A stretch of 64,000 nucleotides of DNA from Acidobacteriota bacterium (GTDB lineage Bacteria; Acidobacteriota; Thermoanaerobaculia; Thermoanaerobaculales; Thermoanaerobaculaceae). Positions within the stretch are counted from its first letter, which is position 1. Every line of letters begins with the position of its first letter. The notes under the pieces were generated by a model. It was given only the letters and a program-made list of their open reading frames with translations. It was not told where the DNA came from and did no database searches. This document shows positions 56,479-64,000 of this stretch, in pieces. The position numbers were made by a program, and so were the translations under genes. The stretch covers positions 1 to 64,000 of the forward strand of contig SCRJ01000140.1 of NCBI GenBank assembly GCA_004298115.1. The letters are read 5' to 3'.

Positions 56479-57705
56479 CTATCGCACCTTCACCCGTTCC
56501 CCGTCCCTCAGGCTCGCGGGCGGGCTGACGACGACCTCGTCGCCGGCCGCGACGCCCGCCGTCACCTCGACGTTCGAGCCCGCCGCCGCTCCGACGCTCA
56601 CCGCGCGCCGCTCCACGACGCCATCGCGAACCACGAACACGACGTTCCGGCCGTCGGCCTGACGCACCGCGGCGTTCGGGACCAGCACGGCGGTGGACGC
56701 CTTGGCGCCGCGGGCCTCGTCGGCAAGGAACGAAACCTTCACCCCCATGTCGGGCAGAATCCTGGGGTCGAGCTTGTCGAGCGAGATCCGCACCTTCACC
56801 GTGGCCTTTTGCCGGTCGGCGGTCGGGATGACCGTCCGCACCTTCGCCGGGATGTGCCACTCCGGGTAGGCGTCGAGCACGGCGTCCACGCGTTGCCCGG
56901 GGACCACCCGCGCGATGTACGACTCGTTCACGTCGACCTCGATCTCGAGCGAGGCCATGTCCACGATCGTGGCGATCCCCGTGCGCGTGAACCCGCCGCC
57001 GGCGGAGACCGGCGACACCATCTCGCCGCGCTGCGCGTCCTTGGACACGACCATGCCGGCGAACGGCGCCCGCACCGTGCAGTTGTCCACGTCCTGAACC
57101 GCCACCCCCACTTGCGCATCGGCGGCCCGCACCTGCTCGCGCACGGCGTCGATCTGCGCGCGCAGGCTCTCGGCGCTCGTGCGCGCCTGGTCGAGCGCCT
57201 GCACCGTCGCGACGCCGTCGCGCTCGAGGTCGCGCTGGCGCTGCAGCTCGCGCTCGGCGTTGGCCAGGTTCACTTCGAGGCTCGCGACCTGGGCCGCGGT
57301 CGCGTCGCGCGACGTCCGCGCCGCAACCAGGCGGCGCTGCGCGTCGGCGTCGTCGAGACGGGCGAGGATCTGGCCCTCGCCCACCGGCATCCCTTCGTCG
57401 ACGTACACGTCCACGACCCGCGCCGTGATCTTGGCGGCAACGGTGGCGCGCCGGCGCGGCGTGATGTAGCCGCTGGCGTTCAGCAGCGCGACCGCGCCGC
57501 CGGGGCCGGCAGGCCTGGCGGCGGCGGTCTCCACGACCGGCGTCCCGCGGAAGAGCCCCAGCGCCGCCGCGGCCACCGCGGCGAGCGCGACGACCGCGGC
57601 CGCGGCGAGGAGCCACCTCGCCCCGCCGCCCTTCGGCGTGCGGTCGCGATCGTCGATCCTCAGCGCGGAAAGGTCCGCCCCCCCGGTACCCCTGCTCTCG
57701 GCCAT
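56479..57705 (-). CDS. Periplasmic adaptor (HlyD/RND MFP family)
   Basis: Lipoyl-like hairpin halves (VDVYVDEGMPVGEGQILARLDDADAQ; NCTVRAPFAGMVV), N-terminal TM; operon with ABC genes. Confidence 0.9.
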   Translation of the reverse strand: MAESRGTGGADLSALRIDDRDRTPKGGGARWLLAAAAVVALAAVAAAALGLFRGTPVVETAAARPAGPGGAVALLNASGYITPRRRATVAAKITARVVDVYVDEGMPVGEGQILARLDDADAQRRLVAARTSRDATAAQVASLEVNLANAERELQRQRDLERDGVATVQALDQARTSAESLRAQIDAVREQVRAADAQVGVAVQDVDNCTVRAPFAGMVVSKDAQRGEMVSPVSAGGGFTRTGIATIVDMASLEIEVDVNESYIARVVPGQRVDAVLDAYPEWHIPAKVRTVIPTADRQKATVKVRISLDKLDPRILPDMGVKVSFLADEARGAKASTAVLVPNAAVRQADGRNVVFVVRDGVVERRAVSVGAAAGSNVEVTAGVAAGDEVVVSPPASLRDGERVKVR

Positions 57706-57722
57706 CCTGACGCTCCTCCCGC

Positions 57723-58649
57723 TCACGGCCGCGGCCGCCGGTCGCCCCCACGGCTCCCGCCGGCCGCCGCCTCGTCCGGCCATGATACGCACGCTCGGCC
57801 CGGTCGGTCCCGCGTCAGGAACTCGAGGAGCGCCGGGGCCGCGCGCCGCCAGTCCGCCCAGCGGTGTCGGGCGCCGGGGATCGAGGCCGCGTCCACGGCG
57901 ATGCCGCGCGCCCGCAGCGCGGCGATCAGATCCTCGGCGCCCGGCTCCCACTTGTCGGCCGAGCCGGTCCTGACGTACAGCGGCGGCACCCGGCCGGGAT
58001 CGGCGGCCGCGACGATGCGGAACAGGTCGTTGGCCTCGAAGCGGCTCTCCGCGCGGCTCCGGCCGAAGACGGGCTCGAGCAGGCGCCTGCGCCACCAGGT
58101 GCGGTCCTTCTCGTAGCGATCCCAGGCGAGCGGCTGCACCCACGGCGCCAGCGCGGCCGCGCGGCCGAAGACCTCGGGGTGGCGGAGCGCCATCTTGAGC
58201 GCCCCGTAGCCGCCCATCGAGATCCCCCACACCGAGCGCCGCGCCCGGCTGCCTCCGGCGCCCGGATAGCGCCGTTCCAGCTCCGGCACCAGGTCGTCGG
58301 CGACGAAGCTCTCCATCTCGGCGCGCGGGCTGTCGACGATGAACGTCCCCCGGTGGCGCGGGCTGGCGATGACCACCGCAGGGATCGCCCCGCCCTCCAT
58401 CATCCCGGCCGCGAGGTCGGCGAGACCGTGCCGCCGGAAGGAGGTCTCGCTCCCCCAGCCGTCGTGCAGGAAGACCATCAGCAGGGCCGGCTCGCCGGGT
58501 CTCCACCCGGCCGGGAGGAGCACCTCCGTCGGCACGCCCGCGCCGGCGTGTGCCCCGTGCAGCACGACCCGCACGGCGCGCATCCCCGCGCCCGCCGCCG
58601 GCTGGCAGGCCAACAGCGCCGCCGCACCCGTGAGAAACCACCGCCCCAT
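57723..58649 (-). CDS. Esterase-type alpha/beta hydrolase
   Basis: WGISMGGYGALKMALRHPEVFG (GxSxGG), signal peptide. Confidence 0.85.
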   Translation of the reverse strand: MGRWFLTGAAALLACQPAAGAGMRAVRVVLHGAHAGAGVPTEVLLPAGWRPGEPALLMVFLHDGWGSETSFRRHGLADLAAGMMEGGAIPAVVIASPRHRGTFIVDSPRAEMESFVADDLVPELERRYPGAGGSRARRSVWGISMGGYGALKMALRHPEVFGRAAALAPWVQPLAWDRYEKDRTWWRRRLLEPVFGRSRAESRFEANDLFRIVAAADPGRVPPLYVRTGSADKWEPGAEDLIAALRARGIAVDAASIPGARHRWADWRRAAPALLEFLTRDRPGRACVSWPDEAAAGGSRGGDRRPRP

Positions 58650-58758
58650 TACAGACGGCAAGCGGCGGCCGGGGCGCGACATTCCGCCACCGGGACGCGT
58701 CCGGCCGCGGTCACGGGCTAGAATGCAGGGGCTGAGGGCCGTGTCCGCGGGAGGGTGC

Positions 58759-59715
58759 ATGTCGCTCGAACTGGCGCGCGAGGTTCTGACGACTGAGGCC
58801 GAGGCGATCCTGCGCGTGCGGGACCGCTTGGACGCAGCGTTCCTGCAGGCGGTCGACGTGCTCGTCGCCTGCCAGGGCCGGGTCGTATGGACCGGTATGG
58901 GCAAGTCCGGGATCATCTGTCGTAAGCTCGCGGCCACCATGGCGTCGACCGGGACGCCGGCGTTGTTCCTCCACCCGGCCGAGGCGATCCACGGCGACAT
59001 CGGAATGGTCGCCGCCGGCGACGTCGTCGTCGCGGTCTCGAACTCCGGCGAGACCGACGAGCTCGTCCGCCTCGTGGAGTACCTCAAGCGCCTCGACAAC
59101 CGCCTGATCGCGATCACCTCCAACCCCGCCTCGACGCTCGCGGGCCATGCCGACGTCCACCTCAACCTGGGCGTGGATCGCGAGGCGTGCCCCCTGAACC
59201 TCGCCCCGACGGCCTCGACGACCGCCTCGCTGGCCCTGGGCGACGCCCTCGCGATGGCGGTATCCGTTCGCAAGGGCTTCAACCCGCAGGACTTCGCACA
59301 GCTCCACCCGGGCGGCAAGCTGGGGAAGAAGCTGCTGACCGCCGGGGACCTGATGCACGGCGGCGACCAGGTCCCGCGCGTGGCGGCGGACACCCCGATG
59401 AAGGACGTGATCTACGAGATGTCGCGCAAGGGGCTCGGGATCACCACGGTGCAGGACGGCGACGGCCGCCTCCTCGGCGTGATCACCGACGGCGATCTCC
59501 GGCGCCTGATGGAGGCCGATGCCGACCCTCTCGCCCGCAGCGCCGCCGAGGTGATGCACCCCGGAGGAGTGACGATCGCTCCCGGAACCCTGGCGACCGG
59601 CGCTCTGCGCCTGCTCGAGACCCGGCGGATCACGTCGCTGATCGTCGCCGGCCCGGACGGCCGCGTGGCCGGAATGCTGCACATCCACGACCTTTGGGGC
59701 GTCGGGTTGTTCTGA
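58759..59715 (+). CDS. kdsD: D-arabinose-5-phosphate isomerase (KpsF/GutQ family, SIS + 2 CBS)
   Basis: VVWTGMGKSGIICRKLAATMASTGTPALFLHPAEAIHGDIGMVAAGDVVVAVSNSGETDEL; C-terminal CBS. Confidence 0.93.
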   Translation: MSLELAREVLTTEAEAILRVRDRLDAAFLQAVDVLVACQGRVVWTGMGKSGIICRKLAATMASTGTPALFLHPAEAIHGDIGMVAAGDVVVAVSNSGETDELVRLVEYLKRLDNRLIAITSNPASTLAGHADVHLNLGVDREACPLNLAPTASTTASLALGDALAMAVSVRKGFNPQDFAQLHPGGKLGKKLLTAGDLMHGGDQVPRVAADTPMKDVIYEMSRKGLGITTVQDGDGRLLGVITDGDLRRLMEADADPLARSAAEVMHPGGVTIAPGTLATGALRLLETRRITSLIVAGPDGRVAGMLHIHDLWGVGLF

Positions 59716-59875
59716 CGGCCCGGCCCGGGTACGGTCGCGGCGCGGCCGGCGGGAGCGCCGGACCCGGCCCCTTGTCAGCCGGCCGCAATCGAGGCACAAT
59801 GAACGGGCGTTCAGTCGCGGCGGTTTGGGGGGATGAAGATCCGCTGGCCGGCCGGGACGGGCAAAGGAGATATCC

Positions 59876-62293
59876 ATGCGCAGGGAGATCCGCAAAGTCG
59901 GGGTGCTTGGTGCTGGCGTGATGGGCTCCGGGATCGCCGCACACCTCGCAAACGCCAACGTGCCGGTGCTGCTGCTCGACATCGTCCCGCCTCAGCTCAC
60001 ACCGGAGGACGAGAAGGCCGGCCTCACCCGCAGCGACCGGCGATTCCGCAACAAGCTGGCGCTCGCCGGCATCGAGAACATCAGGACGTCGCGGCCGTCC
60101 CTCCTCTACTCCAAGCGCTTCCTCCCCCTCATTTCCGCCGGCAACTTCGAGGACGACTGGGACAAGCTGGCCGACTGCGACTGGATCGTCGAGGTCGTGG
60201 TCGAGCGCCTCGACATCAAGAAGCAGGTGTTCGAACGCCTGGAAAAGGTGCGCCGCCCGGGCGCGATCGTCTCGTCGAACACCTCGGGACTGCCGATCAA
60301 GCAGATGGTCGAGGGTCGCTCCGACGACTTCCGCAAGAACTTCCTCGTCACTCACTTCTTCAACCCCGTCCGTTACATGCGCCTGCTCGAGGTGATCGCC
60401 GGCGAGGAGACCGACCCGGAGATCGTCGCGTTCATGAGCGACTACGGCCAGTTCCTCCTCGGCAAGGGAGTCGTGTTCGGCAAGGACACGCCGAACTTCG
60501 TCGCCAACCGCATCGGCGTGTACGGACTGATGGCGACGGTGCACGCGATGGTCGAGATGGGCTACCAGGTGGACGAGGTGGACGCGATCACCGGGCCGGC
60601 GCTGGCGCGCCCGAAGAGCGCCTCGTTCGGCACCGTCGACCTCGTCGGGCTCGACACCATGGTGCACGTGGTCCGCACGCTGCGCGAGGAGTGTCCCGAC
60701 GACGAGGGGCAGCCGGCGTTCGCCGTGCCCGAGTTCGTCACCAAGATGGTCGAGAACAAGCAGCTCGGCCGCAAGACGAAGGCCGGCTTCTTCAAGCGCG
60801 AGAAGGGCCCCAAGGGCGAGAACGTGGACTTCACCCTCGACTGGCAGACCGGCCAGTACCGCCCCAAGGCCAAGCTCGACGCCCCGTCGCTCAAGCAGGC
60901 CAAGGGGATCCACGACGCCGGCGCGCGCATCAAGGCGGTGGTCAACGCCGACGACCGCGCCGGCGCGTTCGCCTGGCGCGTGACGCGCGATGCCCTCGCC
61001 TACTCCTCCCGCCGCCTCGGCGAGATCTCCGACACGATCGTCGACATCGACCACGGGCTCACCTGGGGCTTCAACTGGGACCTCGGCCCGTTCGAGACCT
61101 GGGATGCGCTCGGCGTGGCCGACACGGTCAAGCGGATGAAGGCCGAGGGCGTCGAGCCGGCGGCGTGGGTCCCCGAGATGCTGGAGTCCGGCGCCGGAAG
61201 CTTCTACCGCGACGGCCTCGACGGCCGTGAGTACTACGACCCGCGCAGCAAGGGCTACCGGCTGGTGCCGCGGCCCGCGAGCTTCCTCGTCCTGCGCGAG
61301 ATCAAGCGCCGCACGCCGGCGGTGTTCGAGAACGCCGGCGCGTCCGTCGTCGACCTCGGCGACGGGGTGGCGTGCGTCGAATTCCACTCGGCGCTGCAGC
61401 CGAAGATGAACCCGATCGACGACGACATCATGGACGTGGTCCACCGGGCGATCGGCATCGCGGAGAAGGATTTCCGCGGACTGGTGATCCACCACCAGGG
61501 GGAGCAGTTCTGCGCCGGCGCCAACCTGCTGATGATGCTCGAGGGGGCGATGAGTCAGCAGTGGAAGGCGATCGACACCATGATCCGGAAGTTTCAGGGG
61601 ATGACGATGGGCCTGCGCTACGCCCGCGTGCCCGTGGTCACCGCGCCGTTCGGCTACACCTTCGGCGGCGGCGCCGAGATCACGATGGCGGGCGACCGCG
61701 TCTGCGCTCTCGCCGAGACCTACATGGGCCTGATCGAGGTCGGCGTCGGCCTCCTGCCCGCGGGCGGCGGCCACGTTTTCATGCTCCAGCGCGTCCTCGA
61801 CGGCCTCGACGAGCCGATCCTGTCGAACCTCCCGTTCATCCGCAAGGCGTTCGAGGACATCGCCATGGCGAAGGTCGGGACCTCCGCGGAGGAAGCCCGC
61901 GAGCTCAAGTACCTGCGGCCGATCGATCACGTCGAGATGAACAAAGATCAGCAACTGTGGACCGCGAAGCGGATGGCGATCGCCATGGCCGAGGAAGGGT
62001 ACCGGCCGCCTCTGCCGCGCACCTTCTTCCTGCCCGGACGCGAGGGGCTGGCCACGATCCAAACACTGCTCCACAACATGAAGATCACCCACTGGATCTC
62101 CTCGCACGACGAGAAGATCGCGACCCACGTCGGCAACATCCTGTGCGGCGGCGACACGACCATCAACAACGCCGTGACCGAGGAGGCGATCCTCGACCTC
62201 GAGCGCGAGGCGTTCCTCTCGCTGCTCGGCGAGCCCAAGTCGATCGAGCGGATCCAGTACATGCTGATCAACAACAAGCCGTTGCGGAACTGA
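59876..62293 (+). CDS. fadN: 3-hydroxyacyl-CoA dehydrogenase / enoyl-CoA hydratase (FadN-type domain order)
   Basis: N-terminal [22 protein letters not shown]-terminal crotonase ([31 protein letters not shown]). Confidence 0.9.
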   Translation: MRREIRKVGVLGAGVMGSGIAAHLANANVPVLLLDIVPPQLTPEDEKAGLTRSDRRFRNKLALAGIENIRTSRPSLLYSKRFLPLISAGNFEDDWDKLADCDWIVEVVVERLDIKKQVFERLEKVRRPGAIVSSNTSGLPIKQMVEGRSDDFRKNFLVTHFFNPVRYMRLLEVIAGEETDPEIVAFMSDYGQFLLGKGVVFGKDTPNFVANRIGVYGLMATVHAMVEMGYQVDEVDAITGPALARPKSASFGTVDLVGLDTMVHVVRTLREECPDDEGQPAFAVPEFVTKMVENKQLGRKTKAGFFKREKGPKGENVDFTLDWQTGQYRPKAKLDAPSLKQAKGIHDAGARIKAVVNADDRAGAFAWRVTRDALAYSSRRLGEISDTIVDIDHGLTWGFNWDLGPFETWDALGVADTVKRMKAEGVEPAAWVPEMLESGAGSFYRDGLDGREYYDPRSKGYRLVPRPASFLVLREIKRRTPAVFENAGASVVDLGDGVACVEFHSALQPKMNPIDDDIMDVVHRAIGIAEKDFRGLVIHHQGEQFCAGANLLMMLEGAMSQQWKAIDTMIRKFQGMTMGLRYARVPVVTAPFGYTFGGGAEITMAGDRVCALAETYMGLIEVGVGLLPAGGGHVFMLQRVLDGLDEPILSNLPFIRKAFEDIAMAKVGTSAEEARELKYLRPIDHVEMNKDQQLWTAKRMAIAMAEEGYRPPLPRTFFLPGREGLATIQTLLHNMKITHWISSHDEKIATHVGNILCGGDTTINNAVTEEAILDLEREAFLSLLGEPKSIERIQYMLINNKPLRN

Positions 62294-62307
62294 AGGGAGC
62301 CTTGCCA

Positions 62308-63471
62308 ATGCCCAAAGCCGTGATCGTTTCCTACGCCCGCACCCCAATCGGCCGCGCCAAGAAGGGCAGCCTCAAGGACACTCGGCCGGAGGAGTTCGCC
62401 GCGCCGATGCTCCAGGCGCTCGTCAAGCGCACGCCCGGGCTCGAGCCCGCGATGGTGGACGACGTCATGCTCGGTTGCGCGATGCCCGAAGCCGAGCAGG
62501 GCATGAACGTCGCCCGCATGATCTCGCTCTTGGCCGGCTTCCCAGTCGAGGTTCCGGCCACCACGATCAACCGCTTCTGCTCCTCCGGATCGCAATCGAT
62601 CGCCTGGGCCGCCGACGTCATCCGCTCCGGCAACGCCGACATCATCGTCGCCGGCGGTGTCGAGTCGATGTCGATGGTGGCGATGGGCGGCAACAAGATC
62701 ATCGCCGACCCGGCGCTCGTCGACGCGATTCCCAACGCCTACACCTCGATGGGCACCACCGCCGAGGTCGTCGCCCGCCAGTTCGGGATCGGCCGCGAGG
62801 AGCAGGACGCGTTCGCCCTACGCTCCCACCAACGCGCCGCCGCCGCGATCGCGGCCGGCAAGTTCAGGGACGAGATCGTGCCGCTGCACGTCCGCACCAT
62901 GGACAACGGCGCGTGGCGCGAGTTCGACTTCGACACCGACGAGGGGCCGCGCGCCGACACCTCGCTCGCGGCGCTCGCGAAGCTCAAGCCGGCGTTCGAC
63001 CCGCGCGGCACCGTCACCGCCGGCAACTCCTCGCAGATCAACGACGGCGCCGGCGCCGTCGTGATCATGTCGGACACCAAAGCGGCCGAGCTCGGCCTCG
63101 AGCCGGTGGCGTTCGTTCAGAGCTGGGCCGTCGCGGGCGTCCCGCCCGACGTCATGGGCATCGGCCCGGCCAAGGCGGTGCCGAAGCTGCTGGCCAAGAC
63201 CGGCCTCTCGCTCGCCGACATCGACCTCATCGAGATCAACGAGGCGTTCGCCAGCCAGTCGGTCTACTGCACCCGCGAGCTCGGCCTCGACCCCGAGAGG
63301 ACCAACGTCAACGGCGGCGCGATCGCCACCGGCCACCCGCTCGGCGCGACCGGCGCGGTGCTGACCTGCAAGATCCTCGGCGAGATGAAGCGCCGCAACG
63401 CCAAGCGCGGCATCGTCACCATGTGCATCGGCGGCGGCATGGGTTTCGCCTACCTGCTCGAGCGCCCGTAG
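62308..63471 (+). CDS. fadA: Acetyl-CoA acyltransferase (thiolase)
   Basis: [49 protein letters not shown]. Confidence 0.95.
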   Translation: MPKAVIVSYARTPIGRAKKGSLKDTRPEEFAAPMLQALVKRTPGLEPAMVDDVMLGCAMPEAEQGMNVARMISLLAGFPVEVPATTINRFCSSGSQSIAWAADVIRSGNADIIVAGGVESMSMVAMGGNKIIADPALVDAIPNAYTSMGTTAEVVARQFGIGREEQDAFALRSHQRAAAAIAAGKFRDEIVPLHVRTMDNGAWREFDFDTDEGPRADTSLAALAKLKPAFDPRGTVTAGNSSQINDGAGAVVIMSDTKAAELGLEPVAFVQSWAVAGVPPDVMGIGPAKAVPKLLAKTGLSLADIDLIEINEAFASQSVYCTRELGLDPERTNVNGGAIATGHPLGATGAVLTCKILGEMKRRNAKRGIVTMCIGGGMGFAYLLERP

Positions 63472-63496
63472 CGAGAGCGGCCGGCGCGCGAGGCGA

Positions 63497-63528
63497 AGGG
63501 GCCCGCAGTCGCGGGCCCCTGTTCTTTC
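63497..63528 (+). terminator. Rho-independent terminator after fadNA
   Basis: Perfect 10-bp stem AGGGGCCCGC-AGTC-GCGGGCCCCT followed by GTTCTTTC. Confidence 0.8.
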
Positions 63529-63549
63529 GGCGCCGGAAGCGGCGGCGAG

Positions 63550-64000
63550 TCACCGCTTCGGGTTGTACGGTTCGTAGCACTTGCCCTGGAGGTCGTAGAC
63601 GATTCGGAAGACGTTGTTCGATTCGCCGTTGGGGGGCGTCTCCGCCACGTCGTTGTCGTTGTCGAGCCAAAGGCTCAGGGTGTGCTTCCCGATCGGCAGG
63701 TACGCCTGGGTGTTGATCTGCCTCGTTTCGTTCGCCGCCAGGCTCAGCATGCTCTGGATCGAGACGACCTTCGCGTCCGCCCTGACCCGGTTGAGGAACT
63801 TGGCCGGCCCCGTCGGGACGCCCGTGAGGTTCACCATGTCGTACGACAGGTTGAAGGCGCACTCCGAGTTGGGGGAGCCGTGCATCGCGTCGGCCTCGGT
63901 GAGGACGACGCTCCCGCCCCACGGCACGAACTTGCCGCCCGCGCCGCCGATCGCGCCGCCGATCGTGATCCCCTTCTGGCTCGTGATGTCCGGCATCGGC
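63550..64000 (-). CDS. CARDB-like adhesion/extracellular domain protein, C-terminal portion (may start beyond window)
   Basis: PDITSQKGITIGGAIGG...LPIGKHTLSLWLDNDNDVAETPPNGESNNVF. Confidence 0.5.
   Translation of the reverse strand, partial: PMPDITSQKGITIGGAIGGAGGKFVPWGGSVVLTEADAMHGSPNSECAFNLSYDMVNLTGVPTGPAKFLNRVRADAKVVSIQSMLSLAANETRQINTQAYLPIGKHTLSLWLDNDNDVAETPPNGESNNVFRIVYDLQGKCYEPYNPKR

Overview
High-GC bacterial chromosomal window, dense with genes and lacking rRNA, tRNA, CRISPR, IS or prophage signals that I could see. Taxon is not determinable by eye; content would fit an Acidobacteriota- or Myxococcota-like lineage (inference). From left to right: tol-pal operon (tolR end, tolA, tolB, pal, cpoB), rpsT, purC, a divergent EF-G paralogue, a cold-shock gene with a possible attenuator leader, a nuoB-nuoCD-nuoI cluster, SLT/XerD/ATL/DinB genes, a nuclease-helicase fusion, CBS/cupin/GT2 genes, hisC-rluB-scpB-scpA-M50 protease, a di-heme-motif histidine kinase with a sigma54 response regulator, a folate-type cluster, and a large minus-strand operon (about 32.8-48.5 kb). 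That operon encodes a group 4 [NiFe] hydrogenase with three Mrp/NuoL-like subunits, a HydB/HydG-like FAD/FeS module, a maturation protease, a molybdopterin oxidoreductase-like protein lacking the formate dehydrogenase catalytic residues, and a two-component pair. After it come DinB, a cyclic-2,3-diphosphoglycerate-synthetase-like gene, guaA, an ABC efflux system, kdsD and fadN-fadA. The two most interesting systems are: (1) the heme-motif HK / sigma54 activator next to a divergently oriented two-gene operon (small TM protein plus a Cys-duplicated, GcvH-like protein without the lipoyl lysine) that carries a good -24/-12 promoter and two tandem 16-bp UAS-like sites 20 bp apart; (2) the complex-I-like hydrogenase operon whose input module pairs HydB/HydG with a NuoG-like degenerate molybdopterin subunit. 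All calls are from reading the sequence and the supplied ORF track; no database search was run.
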